This document shows, piece by piece, positions 10,337 through 21,737 of a stretch of DNA of 64,000 nucleotides (positions are counted from its first letter, which is position 1; every line of letters starts with the position of its first letter). This stretch comes from Tenodera sinensis (Eukaryota > Arthropoda > Insecta > Mantodea > Mantidae). The position numbers and the translations under genes were made by a program. Where the stretch lies: the NCBI GenBank assembly GCA_030765045.1, contig CM060962.1:145398525-145462524 (forward strand), read 5' to 3'. Under the pieces are notes generated by a model. The model was not told the DNA's origin and ran no database searches. It saw only the letters and a list, made by a program, of their open reading frames with translations.

Positions 10337-10674
10337 TTTTATTTGTGGGGTGAACCATTTCTGAGATATTCCTTGTTTGTTTTAGCTTTCCAATACTTAA
10401 ACTTTTCTCAAACAAGAAGGCGTTATTTATTTTTCTATCTCTTGGCCATCCAAATAAATCTCACTTCAAATGGATTACATAGCAGTCAGAATTAAAAGAC
10501 TTGACTATCGCTTGAAGCCAACTGTATTCCCATATTCCTCTTGCATCTACAAGAGAATCAGCAGTATCATCATTTCTGAGGTGTAGTAGTTAGAGGTATA
10601 TGCGTTTGGAAGACAGTTTGCACAAGAGTAGAGAAAGCCATGTGAGTGCAACACGTCAGATTTCTTTTCTTTAT

Positions 10675-10895
10675 AATTTATTTTCTCATAAATGGCTAAC
10701 GATTTTAATTCAAACTTCATGCGCTTGACATACTTGCATTAGAATTAGAAGATGTATATATTGAATTTTCTGTTAATGTCCTATGAAGCCTCTTCATTCT
10801 GATTGAATCAAAACTATAAGAGAAAGACAAAACTTACCTCAGGAAAAATGTAGAATTTATTAAAAAATACAGTTTGTGTATGTTTTCCACAGCGC
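10675..10895 (-). repeat. Family X internal fragment
   Basis: Directly after the end of the preceding X copy the sequence jumps back to an internal X segment: TTTTCTCATAAATGGCTAAC, GATTTTAATT, then ATATTGAATTTTCTG, CTATAAGAGAAAGAC and GTAGAATTTATTAAA. It is a second, truncated unit in the same orientation. Confidence 0.6.
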
Positions 10896-11489
10896 TATCT
10901 ATTCTAGAAATATTACCTGTTATATGATGTATTTTCCCAAAGAGAACTGTGTTATCTCACGGAAAGTGCTTCAAAGTTTCAAGTTTTTCTTTTTCTTTTT
11001 TAGACGACTTCTGAATTTACTTCTAAATTTACTTCTCCGCGCGTCTGTTGTTCCCCTACGTTGTATATAATTACTTTATTGCATAGTTTTAAATGGTTTC
11101 TAGTTTCTATGCATGTAGTTTTGTTGCTTAGTTTTGGATTTTGGTTTCTATATAAAACCTACCGTGAATAAAGTGAAAAAGTACTGAAAAATAAAACATA
11201 AGCTTATGTGATAAGTAGAGGCAGTTATGTTAAATTTTTTTGTTTCTCTTTTATTAGTTGCTTTACCGGTGTTGTCCTGTATTGAAAGGAGGCAAATTTG
11301 ACTCATGCTCCATATGGAATTAACGTACCGGTTCTTGTTTAACGTTGGAGGCACTGAATAAAATCTCACTTCCAGCTTAATTTTCAACCCCACCTCTTTG
11401 GAGACGCCTACTTAATTAGCGGCTATTCCCACTCCACTCCTTCAGTCGGATGTGCCAGTCAGTATCCAGTAACGGACACAAACAGGCTA
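10896..11489. other. Unassigned spacer
   Basis: AT-rich, with no recognised gene or repeat. Confidence 0.35.
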
Positions 11490-11751
11490 TTCCATGGCAC
11501 TTTCTAAGTCATAACTTGAATTGACTGCAAATGTCCTCAGAAGACCTCTTCATTCTGGATTATTTTTGCACCAATGGTAAACAGTAAGAGACGAAGTCTA
11601 ACTACATAAAAATTAGATCTCGTTAAAACACAATTTATGTCAAACACTTCGTTTTTCTTTTCAGTGAATCATACCAGAGATATTCTTTATTATTTCTTTG
11701 AATTTGCCAATACTCATACTTTTCTCAAATAGGAATGTTATTAGTTTTTTA
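11490..11751 (-). repeat. Family X internal fragment, truncated where the next copy begins
   Basis: Segments GACCTCTTCATTCTGG, GGTAAACAGTAAGAGACGAA, AGATCTCGTTAAAACACAAT and CATACTTTTCTCAAATAGGA match the middle of X. It stops at AATGTTATTAGTTTTTT, where a complete X start (ACTTTCTCTACTACG) follows. The same internal site is the junction at 54275. Confidence 0.7.
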
Positions 11752-11889
11752 CTTTCTCTACTACGTATAGTAAGCAGAGGAAGTATTGTATTCCACCCAA
11801 AAATTCGATGTCGAGATTTCACCGGAAATATATATTTTGAGGTCCCTGAATAAAAATATCATTTTTAGAAAAAGGTTCGACCCTCCGTG

Positions 11890-11903
11890 TGTTTGTGTGC
11901 TGT

Positions 11904-11952
<49 letters not shown>

Positions 11953-12129
11953 TGGTGTGGTGGGTGGTGTGCGGTGTGTCGTGTGGTGAGTGGGTGGTGT
12001 GTGTATGGTGTGGTGGTGGGTGGTGGTGTGTGGCGTGGTGGTGGGTGGTGTGTGGTGTGGTGTGGTGTGGTGTGGTGTGGTGTGGTGTGGTCGTGGGTGG
12101 CGTGGGTGGCTGTGTGTGGCGTGTGTGTG

Positions 12130-12160
<31 letters not shown>

Positions 12161-12308
12161 GCGTGGCGTGGCGTGTGTGTGTGTGTGTGTGTGTGTGGGG
12201 TGGGGTGGGGTGGGGTGGGGTGTGGTGTGGTGTGGTGTGGTGTGGTGTGGTGTGGTGTGGTCGTGGGTGGCGTGGGTGGCGTGGGTGGCTGTGTGTGGCG
12301 TGTGTGTG

Positions 12309-12358
<50 letters not shown>

Positions 12359-12362
12359 CGTG

Positions 12363-12400
<38 letters not shown>

Positions 12401-12411
12401 CGTGGCGTGGC

Positions 12412-12463
<52 letters not shown>

Positions 12464-12484
12464 CGTGGCGTGTGTGTGTGTGTG
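11890..12484. repeat. Complex GT/GGT/GGGT microsatellite-minisatellite
   Basis: A GT array with higher-order structure. TGTGG runs and a block GTCGTGGGTGGCGTGGGTGG followed by (GT)n occur twice (about 12090-12170 and 12260-12350), and GGCGTGGCGTG bridges recur at 12160, 12357, 12400 and 12462. Five consecutive GGGGT units at about 12196-12221 can form a G-quadruplex. It sits at the standard microsatellite site of family X. Confidence 0.95.
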
Positions 12485-12669
12485 GACACCATAACTCGAA
12501 AACTTAAAAGTCTGTTTAAAAAAAACCAAAGCTGGTATTTAAGTTTAACATCTTTCAAGGATGCGGCACGAGGGTTTTGAAGAAAATTCCTCCGCCTTAA
12601 ACTACCTTTTATATGGAATATTTTTCGAAAATTTTCATTTTCTCTAAAATGTCTAACGATTTTGATTAA

Positions 12670-12720
12670 GTGAGTGAGTAGTGGGGTTTACGGGCCCGTC
12701 GACAACTAGGTCATTAGGGC
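12670..12720 (-). mobile_element. 51-bp LINE 3' tail with perfect 13-bp target-site duplication
   Basis: The 51 bp interrupt family X and are flanked by identical CGATTTTGATTAA at 12657-12669 and 12721-12733. X copies elsewhere have this 13-mer once. On the minus strand the insert reads GCCCTAATGACCTAGTTGTC, then GACGGGCCCGTAAACCCC, ending in ACTACTCACTCAC. This resembles the 3' end of the LINE at 40385-43600 and is a retroposed, extremely 5'-truncated LINE end with a short simple tail. Confidence 0.8.
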
Positions 12721-13244
12721 CGATTTTGATTAAAATGTCATATGTTTAAGATATTTTTATCACAAATGAAATGTATATTTTGAATTTTCCGGTTATAGCC
12801 CATGTGGTCCTGTTTATTCTCAATGATTTTTGCATAACTGGTAAACCGCAGGACATAGGCCAAATCTTACTATACAAAAACCGTAGATCTTGCTAAAACA
12901 CACAATTTATGTCCAAATCATTTTTTTGTAGAGTGAACCACTTCGGAGGTACTCCTTGTTACTTGTGTGGCTTTTGGAATACTAAATTTTTGTCAAATGG
13001 AACATCGTTATGCGTTTTTTATGTTAGCCGTGCAAAGAGAACGGAATTTGAAATCTTTAAAAGATTTGACTATCGCTCAAAGCCTACTGTCTCCCCATAT
13101 TCTCCTTGTACCTACAAGGAAATAAGTAATAAGATAATTTCTGCAAATGTTTATCCCAACTAACACGAAAGATACAGGAATAAGAGTTTGTAGAATGGTT
13201 GGTACAAGAGTAGAGAAAGTCATGTGAGTACAACACATCAACTC

Positions 13245-13470
13245 TTTTTTTATCTCTTGGCCTTGCAGAGAGAACGGAATTTCCAAGGCATCGCATAGCA
13301 ATTAGCTCTTAGAAGATTCACTATCACTTAAAGTCTACCGTATTCTCATATTCCCCTTGCACCTGCAAGAAAAGTAGCAATAACATAATTGCTGAAAATG
13401 CTTGTCGGTTAAAGTGTAGTAGATAGCATTAGCAACAATAGTTTATATAAGAGTGAGTACAGAGTTTCTC
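13245..13470 (-). repeat. Family X fragment (end portion)
   Basis: Joined directly to the end of the previous copy. Segments GCAGAGAGAACGGAATTTCC, CATATTCCCCTTGCACC and ATAATTGCTGAAAATGCTTG match the last third of X in the same orientation. Part of a head-to-tail cluster. Confidence 0.65.
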
Positions 13471-14875
13471 CGAATTGAACTATACGCGACGATCACAAAG
13501 GCTGTGCACTTCGACTTTGTCGACAAACGTGTTTGATAGATACGTAAGCAGTAGCAAAGTAGTCACTAATGAATAGATGTTTATCGCATAAGATTTGGAA
13601 CTGCTTTCGTAAATCAAAAGCAAGGGGCATGTAACCAACCTGCCACTGCAACACAATTGAGTGTTAAAAGAGTGGAAGGAGGTAAATCCAAGCCCCCTCT
13701 TTCGCAAACGTTGGACATCGTTGATGTAGACTAAAGACTTGCAGATTGCTCACGAGTGAGCCTGTCACTGCACAACAGTACTTACTTCTTTCCATGCAGG
13801 AGCATGATTCACTGTGCCTGTTCTAGTGACAACTACCGCAGACACCGCAACATTCGCCTACATTCAGCTTTAAATACTTTAAAAACTCAATTCTCTGAGG
13901 CGGAAGCGTGCTTATGACCAGGTATAGGAATTCTTAAGCAGTTGGCTTCAGTTATATACACTGCCAACGTCAAGTACAGTACAGCTTTATTTCCTTAAGT
14001 CTTGACTTTAAAGCTTAGAAATTCCTAGGCTTCAACATATATTCACAAACCTATTTTTCTGTGTTCTCAAAGGAAACACGCATATATGATGGAATATCAG
14101 AGGTGGGCTACGTATTACAGGGAACTAGCTCTAGCACTGTAGATTCGCCAGCAATGCACCAATCCAGCTATGAATTTGCGGAGTAGTTAACGGAATTTCG
14201 TTTTCAATAAGCTCTGTTTTAAATGTTTTGTTATTCCCGTTCTGCTGCTAGAAGCACAAGTACTAACAATACTAGATTATGCAGCAAACCATTAATGATT
14301 CACATAATAAGCATGTCTCTTAAAAGATAACATTTACTTCTAATGAACTAACATCTGTTGTAACTAGAGATGGGAAACTGATTTTAAACATTTAGTCCCC
14401 ACGCAAACAAGTTGCAATGTTTTATGCTCCAGGAAATGAGCTACTAAAAGGCTTCAGTAAGCTTGTTATACATGGCGCTTTTTTTCTTTCTTTTTCTTTT
14501 TCTCCGACACATTTGCACGCGGTCTCAAGAGTTACAAAAATATACTTAGAATATAATGATCCTGAAAATTAACCAGGGCTATCAATGCGATGGAACCCAA
14601 AAACCCAAAATCCCAAAATAGTACAAAACTAAAAAAATCACGTGAGCAGTTTACAGGTTAAATCAGGTTGTATGTTCGTTGTGTTTTTCTCGGAGTGTCG
14701 TTATGCTTGCAAGAGCAACAAAGGCACTGTCATAATTTAGCATTCTCTACCATATCCCCCATCCCCCCGTTTAATTAAAGAATTCTATCATAGCAATTAA
14801 CAAGCATTTCAATAAAATACACAACCAAAGACGCCTTCCACACCTAAGGGGTATTCCGTAGTACACAAGCGGTTA
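13471..14875. other. Unassigned spacer
   Basis: About 1.4 kb with no recognised gene, RNA or repeat. It holds a CCCAAAA-type short repeat near 14597-14625 and pyrimidine-rich patches. Confidence 0.35.
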
Positions 14876-14879
14876 ATTT

Positions 14880-15220
14880 TTTATTTCTCTACTACTTGCA
14901 ATCAAAAATTCCATTTCGGATTTCACAAGATATACAGTTTGTGCGTATGGAAGTGTGCACGATATAAAAAATCAATCGTCTACCTCAAACTAGCTTTTGT
15001 ATGGTAAGACATTCTTTATTTCCTCAAAAACAGATATACACACAATATTGAATAAAATATGTTTGAAATACTGACGAGAGGAATTCAATGTGCAATGAGT
15101 TTTCCGTGAAGCCTATTGCGTCATCTCTATTCCAATTACATGTTTTATAAATATATACACCTGGAAACCGTAAGACAGAGACAAAATCGTACTGCAAAAA
15201 TGTGTGAAACTGATTCAAAT
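14880..15220 (-). repeat. Family X repeat, old degenerate copy
   Basis: ATTTCTCTACTACTTGCAAT, CGGATTTCAC and ACAGTTTGTG match the X start. GGAAACCGTAAGACAGAGAC, then AAATCGTACTGCAAAAATGT matches its centre. Strong divergence and several deletions. Confidence 0.5.
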
Positions 15221-15655
15221 ATACAATGTATGGAACATTTTTTCGTTCCATCAACTGTTTCCGAAACGTTGTCATATGTGTGCGTCATCTACAATGCATC
15301 CTCGAACTATTTTTTCTCGCACACGCTCTTGACCAACTATAAATTGTCATTGTATCTACTATGTAACCAAGTCCATATAGCATAATCTGAAGTCATTTTA
15401 GGCAAGGATTGATCCCAATAGACCTTATACGGATAGAAGAATGCTTTTTATACAAATGACATTAAAATATAAGCTTTTGTAAGAAAACCAGTTAGTAGCA
15501 CTGGGCTTTCAAAATCAAATTACGAACGCAAGTTAATACAGCATACTTTTTGGGGGGGAAAGCACAAATGTGCAACTGTAATGGAAGTGTTCCACAATTT
15601 TGACCAGTGAATACATAACCTTGTAGGAAGGCAAAAAGTGAGACTTCTTAAAACA
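15221..15655. other. Unassigned flank of the hAT element
   Basis: AT-rich; nothing recognised up to the target-site duplication at 15656. Confidence 0.35.
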
Positions 15656-15663
15656 GTGATTAC

Positions 15664-17856
15664 TAGGGCTCGGAAGTTCATGCCCTAAAAAACACTGAAA
15701 TATGCATGCAAATATGCTCTTAAAAACTTCAAAATATGCCAAGAAATATGCACTATTTCATTAGAACAGTTCATGTCCCTTTGCAGTAGATGAGTTAGTG
15801 TAAATAATAAAGTTACCTTATTCCTTAGAGATTGAAGCAGAAGTGGTCCCGCTGCTAGTATTAACTGCTAAATTGCAGTTCACAACCAACACTACACAAA
15901 TTTTCAACAGTAAAACGTCGTCTATTGTCTGGAAAAACACTTTTGTAACGTGAATAACTTCTTTACACGTCACAAGATGTTATCGGGGTATATTTAAATG
16001 ATGTTAACTGCTTCACAGAGAGAGTCAACTCTCTTGGTGTGACAGATGGTTTTCTTTCGAGGATGTCTCGAATATCGCACATCTGTTTATAACCAGAATT
16101 TTTTGAAATTACATAACTCACTTTCTCTTTCACTTTTTGTCCTATGCTACCAGGAACCGAACTTAGATCACATATTGTTTTTTCAAGCACAGTAAGTGAT
16201 TCATGCAAAGGAAATCCTACAGCTTCCAATGCCGTTATGGCTGTTGGTAAGAAAGAAAAATGGGCAGATATGAAACTAAGATCCTGCTTTAACCCAGTGC
16301 CTGACAGAATATTTTGCACAGTTTGTATTGATGAAGCATCGTTCGAATCCAATGAATTAACAACCTCTTCGATTATTTCTATGTACTCAGCATAACATAA
16401 AACTGCATCGACCCATGTTCCGCATCGAGTTAACACCGGTGCAGGAGGAAGTTGGATATTAGGTGCTGTTGATCTAAACAACTTAACTCTTTTAGGAGAT
16501 TTAATAAAAATTCTCTTTGTACTGGACACAAATCTATCTACCAGTGGGAAAGAATCGCATATTGTCTCAGAAATTCGATGAAGAGCGTGTGCCTAACAAG
16601 TTATATGAATTAAGTTAGGAAAAATACCTTTCGGAGCTTTTCCTGATTTTACCATATAAGGTAACAAATAAAAGCAACCAGTTGTATTCGATTCCACATG
16701 GCATTGTAATTTCAAAGAGTCCATCACAAACTGTGTCACAGTTACATTGTCAGTGGCCGACAATTTGCACATATTAAGGAGATAAGCTGTAGTCTTTTGT
16801 TCATTATTTAAGGCACCCACGATTGTATTAGCAATAGAACGGCGTTCAGAATCAGAGGTTTCATCAACAGACAACCACACAAACTGATGCGCTAAATTTT
16901 GTATATTTGACAATACGTTATTGTAACAATGCCCTACATAAGTCTTACGCAGTGTACTTTCTTCAGGCACATATTGCTGACTACACTTGGCAAGAACGTT
17001 TTTAAATATCGGATTATTAATTTTGTACAAGGGAATATCAGCAGCTAAAAATACTTGGCACAAGTCATAGGAAAATTCAGTAACCTTACTTCCTAAACAC
17101 TCTACTAATTGTTTTAGAACAGGTTATTTGTTTGCGGGTTTTCTGATTAAATTCTCCTTATGTTTTGCTGTGTTTATGTGCTGAACTATTTGAAATCTTT
17201 TCTCACTCCCTATATTTTTGTCACACGCTCCACAAAACAGTGTCCTATTATCTGTAGATATTAAATCACCCGAAAACTCTTTCTGTAAATTAATTAATCT
17301 AGCACTCTATATTGGTTTTATTTTCGGCATTTGAAGAGATTTTTAACATTTTATACGCCTAATTTAATTTGGAGGGAACCAGTTCACAACACTGTTACGT
17401 TTGAAGACCACGCAGAGGCAAGCGTTGCTATAATCGTGCTGCTCAAAACGTTGACCTGCACTTTATCTTTGTTAATATAAACCTCTCAGATAACGCACTG
17501 ATTATTCTCTAAGTACAAACATATAATGAAAGGATGGAAACAGGGGATTCACTACATAACAACATGACTCAGCATTGCTTCTCGCCACCTGGTGAGTTAC
17601 ATCATATGCAACACTACCAATATGAAAAATATTATCCAGGTGGAAAAAAACCATAAAAATCATTAAAATATGCTATATAAAGGCTATAGTATTGAAATAA
17701 TATGCATTTGTTAAAATCAAGAAAAATATGCAGTTATATGCACCATAAAATCACGTCCAAATAACTGAAAATTCCATAATTCGTGCACATAATGTAAAAG
17801 CATACATTTTTAGCCCCTATGAAAAAACATGCAAATGCATGAACTTCCTAGCCCTA
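15664..17856 (-). mobile_element. hAT transposon copy 1 (2.2 kb, complete ends)
   Basis: Terminal inverted repeats: TAGGGCTCGGAAGTTCATGC on the left, TAGGGCTAGGAAGTTCATGC inverted on the right. Flanked by 8-bp duplications GTGATTAC (15656-15663) and GTAATTAC (17857-17864), the hAT signature with one substitution. It carries one transposase gene on the minus strand. The same element occurs in the opposite orientation at 31127-33414. Confidence 0.93.
15860..17330 (-). pseudogene. hAT transposase with C2H2/BED-like finger, inactivated by stops
   Basis: It starts with ATG at 17330 (MPKIKPI). A finger LFCGACDKNIGSEKRFQIVQ...H is near residues 35-60. A catalytic-region block FVWLSVDETSDSERRSIANT follows, then SFPLVDRFVSSTKRIF and the C-terminal dimerisation block FKYTPITSCDV. 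The frame is kept throughout, but stops occur near codon 8 (17307-17309), at about 17120, at 16590-16592 and at 15963-15965. Copy 2 shows that the last stop truncates the conserved ERSFSCYKSILRDNRR segment. Vertebrate CGGBP1 is thought to derive from related hAT finger proteins; here it is a dead transposase. Confidence 0.88.
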
Positions 17857-17864
17857 GTAATTAC

Positions 17865-18039
17865 TTCAATATCTTGGCCTGTTTCTGTAAACAATAATCA
17901 GAATCTTTCTTTATACTCCACTTTCTATTAACAGTTTTTGGACGAAGTCCTTAATAGGACAAATCCATTCTGTAATCAGCTGCAATGGAAAGAATAGTTT
18001 TTACACTCACATTACTTATTCTAACCACTATCGTTCTGT
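17865..18039. other. Short unassigned spacer
   Basis: Nothing recognised between the hAT element and the next X copy. Confidence 0.35.
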
Positions 18040-18677
18040 ATTTTCCAGAAACTATTCTTACAAAAGCTTATTTTGCTCTCTACTTCAAATTAATCTAGAT
18101 AAGCGTTTACAGAAATAATTTAATGAAACTGTGGGGTAGATGGTGATACAGAAAACTAAAGCGACACTCAACTGTTTAAAAGCGGGTAGCCATACGCCGA
18201 CCTTTAAATTCCATACTCATTCATCTTGAGAAATAATTGAATGCGAATACACTTCAAAAATTGTAAAGTATTGAACATTTCAAATAAATAACATCTCAGA
18301 ATGGTTGATGCTTCAAATAAAAGTTACTTGATATAAGCTGCGTTTTAAACAGATCTACACTTTCGGTATAAATATTTTATCTATTCCCTATGATTTCCCA
18401 ATTAAACAAAATTCTTTCCTAATGAAGAGGACTACATAGGCTATTCCCAAGAAATTCAAAATACCTATACATTTTGTTATTTAAATAGCTCACACTCTAA
18501 TCAAAATTGCAAGAATCGTTTTTGAGAAAATCAAAAATAAGACAAATCTTCCACGCAGACGTTACTCTAGGGTAGAGGATTTTCTTCAAAATCCCTGTGT
18601 CAAACCTTTGCAAGGTACTAAACTCGGCACGTTTGGTGTTTTCATCAAATTTCTCGTTTTTTGAGTTATGCTGTTTT

Positions 18678-18756
<79 letters not shown>

Positions 18757-18890
18757 CATACACATTTTTTCTAAAAACTTTTTCTTTTTGTTCAGAGAGC
18801 GTTCAAGAATATTTTTGAAATCTCGGAATCGAATTTGTGGGTAGAATGCAATACTTCTCTGCCTACCTAGTACTTGGGAGAGAAAAGTAA
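18040..18890 (+). repeat. Family X repeat with (CT)n microsatellite
   Basis: Plus-oriented X of moderate divergence: ACTATTCTTACAAAAGCTTA, GTTTACAGAAATAA, AAGAGGACTACATAGGCTAT, TTTCTTCAAAATCCCTGTGT and TTTTTTGAGTTATGCTGTTT. At 18682-18754 there are about 36 CT units at the position where other copies have CA/GT. The right end is weak (TACTTGGGAGAGAAAAGTAA). Confidence 0.8.
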
Positions 18891-18904
18891 AAGATTTGCT
18901 GTAT

Positions 18905-18965
18905 TACATACATTCACATGTCTTTCTGTATCCATTCTTCAACAAGTTAGTCTCACAAAGGTTTA
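18905..18965 (+). repeat. Family X start fragment
   Basis: ACATTCACATGTCTTTCTGT and CCATTCTTCAACAA resemble the first 60 bp of X, placed just after the end of the previous copy (head-to-tail). Confidence 0.4.
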
Positions 18966-19184
18966 TTCCAATAGAAGCGCGATTGACGCATAATATAATA
19001 TTATTCCTCCTTGCACTATGAGTACTTATGAAAACACTGCAACTCGTGCAATCATTTAGGTATTATCTCTGAAAAGTGAGTATAAATCCTCATCAGAAAA
19101 ACATTAAAATTGGCACTTCGAATTCCAAGGAAATTAATAACAAATACATGCGGTGGAGAGTAAACTTCCACCGCATATTCATTT

Positions 19185-20350
19185 CATAATTCCAATATAT
19201 AAAATATACAGGGCAGATCACCCATCGGATACCAAAAAGATGGGTCAGCGGTTCTTATAAAAATGCCCTTCATGATCAGCTGCCACCTGTTAGAGAAGAT
19301 GAGTACCAAATCGTTTGCACAAAGGTATGCACCAATAACTTAATACATCAGATTGGATCTTTTCATTCGGCCTCAGCTAACAAAATAATAGCTGCCGCTT
19401 TCCGGGAAATTTCACATCCAATGGACCCTCGTTTTGTAATGGGAGCCGACTTCCACAACGTGGGGTTCGAATGTCACCAATCCTAGACACAGAATTTCAA
19501 CTCTCCTTAGAGGTTACATATCCAAAGGAATCCATTTGCCATCCACTTACAATTGGTGTTCTAGATATACCGGATCTCTTTATTGGAAAGCGATCAATGG
19601 ATTTTGTTCAATCCCATCCTTTTTATACCATCTTAGTTCTGATGACTATCCTGTGGTGATGACAATCAATTGCAATGGTAACATCAAATATCCAGTTCTA
19701 ATATGACACCCATTTGATTGGTAGCAGTACACAGACGTTCTAGATGACGTTACTGATCTGAGAATACCACTTCAGACCCCTCGCAATATAGAAATGGCTA
19801 TTATGGCATTAACCAGGAATATTCATATCGCAGCAATCCAGGCATGCCACAAGCAAATTTTAACAAGAATTACACTATGCTCTTTCCACCTCCTATTCAG
19901 GTATTACATCAAGGGGAGAAGGAACGTCGCCAACTTTGGGGATATACCAAATATCTGCGCATACAACAGAACAACACGTGACCCAAATAGTACGTTCAAC
20001 CAACTGACCAGTGAGGCACCAGTATTCAGTTGAGTAGATTAAATATCGAAGACGGAAACCTATGCAAAAAGATAAAATATCTAATGAAAGAATCCTCCTT
20101 TGAAAATAAACACACGGGGTTCGGCAGCAATTTATAACATCAAGAAAATACAAACGTTCAAGAACAGGAGCTTAAGACTGATCACTGATGCACCTTGCTT
20201 CATTGGCAATACTACTCTCCATAGAGATCCTCGTGTTTAGGTCATCAAAATTCCTAAGAAACACTAAACTCCATCAGCCCATCCTAACTCACTCTCAGAG
20301 TAGCTACCACTTCCTAGAGAAGCCTGAAGATTAAAGCGGAGACACGCTAA
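19185..20350 (+). mobile_element. Internally deleted Jockey-like LINE
   Basis: Pieced frames give an apurinic endonuclease: QLPPVREDEYQIVCTKVCTN, IGSFHSASANKIIAAAFREI, MDPRFVMGADFHN (usually GDFNAKH), then LSSDDYPVVM (usually SDHxPV). The linker is recognisable (LTRNIHIAAIQACHKQ, RRQLWGYTKYLRIQ). From about 20125 the sequence jumps to the extreme C-terminus of the reverse transcriptase protein: NIKKIQTFKNRSLRLITDAP, NTTLHRDPRV, LKRRHAN. The whole polymerase domain is missing between these blocks. Many stops and frameshifts. Confidence 0.8.
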
Positions 20351-20479
20351 TCTAAGCATATAACAAGGGAGACACCCTGTACACATGTTTCATGTCACTG
20401 TGTTTATACATATTATCAAAACTACATATAATGTACTTTGTTTCAATTAAGTTACCTAATACATATAAAAGATCTGCGT
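20351..20479. other. Probable LINE 3' UTR
   Basis: Short AT-rich stretch after the last LINE codons, running to the start of the next X copy. No clear poly-A tail. Confidence 0.35.
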
Positions 20480-21280
20480 CATGTTAATAAAAATGAACTT
20501 TTATAGAAATAGCTTTATTACACATTTCCTTGAATGTAGAATGATATAAGGGGAATACAACAGGCTTAAGCGATAATAAAATCTTTTCGAACATGGTCAC
20601 GATGTGATGGCTTTGAAATTCCATTGCATTTGCACGACCAGGAGATAAAAAGGAAGTAACGACCTCACATTTGAGAAAAAGTATAAAGTATTGGAAAATT
20701 GAAGCCAATAACAATAATATTTCGGAATTTGTTAACTCTGCACAAAAGTAAATGTATTTGACATAAATTGCGTGTTTTAAAGAGATCTAATTTTTTTGTG
20801 GAGATTTAGTGTACCTCTTACGGTTTACCAGTTTTGCAAAAGTTATCCGGAATGAAGAGGGCTTCGGAGGACATTCCCAGAAAATTCAAAATATATAGTC
20901 CATTTGTCATGATGATATCTTAAACATACGGTATCTTAATCGAAAACGTTAGCCATGTTTCAAAAAATCATTTTTGAATACTTCTCCATGTAAAGAAAAG
21001 TCTAGGGTAAGGGCACTTTCTTGAAAATCTTCGTGTCCTACCTTCGGAAGATGCTGAGCTTAAATATCACGTTTGGTATTTAACAGACTTTCCGTTTTGG
21101 GGTGATGCTGCTTACTGATAGACAAGCGCACGCGCGCACATACCTACATATAGACCTTTTTATAAATGCTCCTTTTTGATTCGAGGAGTCTCAAAACACG
21201 TATTTTCGATGAAATCTCAGTTACGAATTGTTCGGTAAAATACAATATTCCCTCTACTTATTTATTGTCAGTACGTAGTA
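20480..21280 (+). repeat. Family X repeat
   Basis: Plus-oriented copy lacking the first ~100 bp. Segments ATAAGGGGAATACAACAGGC, TTGCACGACC, CTTACGGTTTACCAGTTTTG, GGAATGAAGAGGGCTTCGGA and GATGAAATCTCAGTTACGAA follow the X order. The microsatellite site (21122-21150) holds only a short CACGCGCGCACA stretch. It ends near AATATTCCCTCTACTTATTT. Confidence 0.8.
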
Positions 21281-21284
21281 TGCA

Positions 21285-21735
21285 GACTAAAAAGGGGCGG
21301 CTCAGATTTCCCAACTGAATAATAGTTTGGAAGCAAAGTGTTACTAATGTAAGGATCTTCAGACTTTTTTTACACAAATCAAAGGTAGTATTTTATTTTG
21401 TTTCCCGAAGCATTACGTGTTTCGTCAACTATTAGGACTGGGAAGCGTTTCACTAAATCTTGCAACTTTAGGGACATTTAGTCAAGGAAGAAAGAAGATA
21501 AAACGTGTTATCTAGCTGCCCCCTCCCATCGCCTAATAACCGGTTATCTTCACGATAAACTTTGAATAAAGTCACAAAAACGACACAAACACCCCACTAA
21601 GAACGGTCTGATGTTTGCGAAGGTCAAGACTGCATCAAAATATTTCAGCAAAGCATACGAACAATACGCATAAATAAAATTAGGTACTGTTTTTTATGTT
21701 CTCAGGCATGCAGAACATGAACACAATTGTCTGTG
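21285..21735. other. Unassigned spacer
   Basis: Nothing recognised. GC content rises slightly towards the SINE at 21738. Confidence 0.35.
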
Positions 21736-21737
21736 TA

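Larger units (their letters stand above)
8992..10668 (-). repeat. Family X repeat split by a LINE insertion (8992-9515 and 10337-10668)
   Basis: Minus-oriented X. It starts CTACTTTCTCTTCCTGTGG, with ACTCAAAAATTCGATACCGAG, the internal GT/G-rich microsatellite at 9113-9170, then AACAGCATAACTCAAAAAC. It reaches ACACAATTTATGTCTAAT before being interrupted. It resumes at 10337 with GGTGAACCATTTCTGAGATA, exactly the next X segment, and ends AGTAGAGAAAGCCATGTGAG. Confidence 0.85.
11752..13235 (-). repeat. Family X repeat, near-complete copy with a giant microsatellite
   Basis: It starts ACTTTCTCTACTACGTATAG and ends GTAGAGAAAGTCATGTGAGT. All X segments are present in order. Two additions make it longer than other copies: about 595 bp of GT-derived repeat at 11890-12484, and a 51-bp LINE tail at 12670-12720. 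No coding potential; the long reading frames over the GT tract are compositional. Confidence 0.88.

Noticed and set aside
11761..12558. Long open frames (up to 265 codons) rich in His/Thr or Cys/Val
   Set aside because: They only read through the GT/CA array in several frames on both strands; no domain and no biased codon use apart from the repeat.
16144..16395. Plus-strand frame of 83 codons inside hAT copy 1
   Set aside because: Shadow of the minus-strand transposase; the same shadow appears at 32599-32853 in copy 2.
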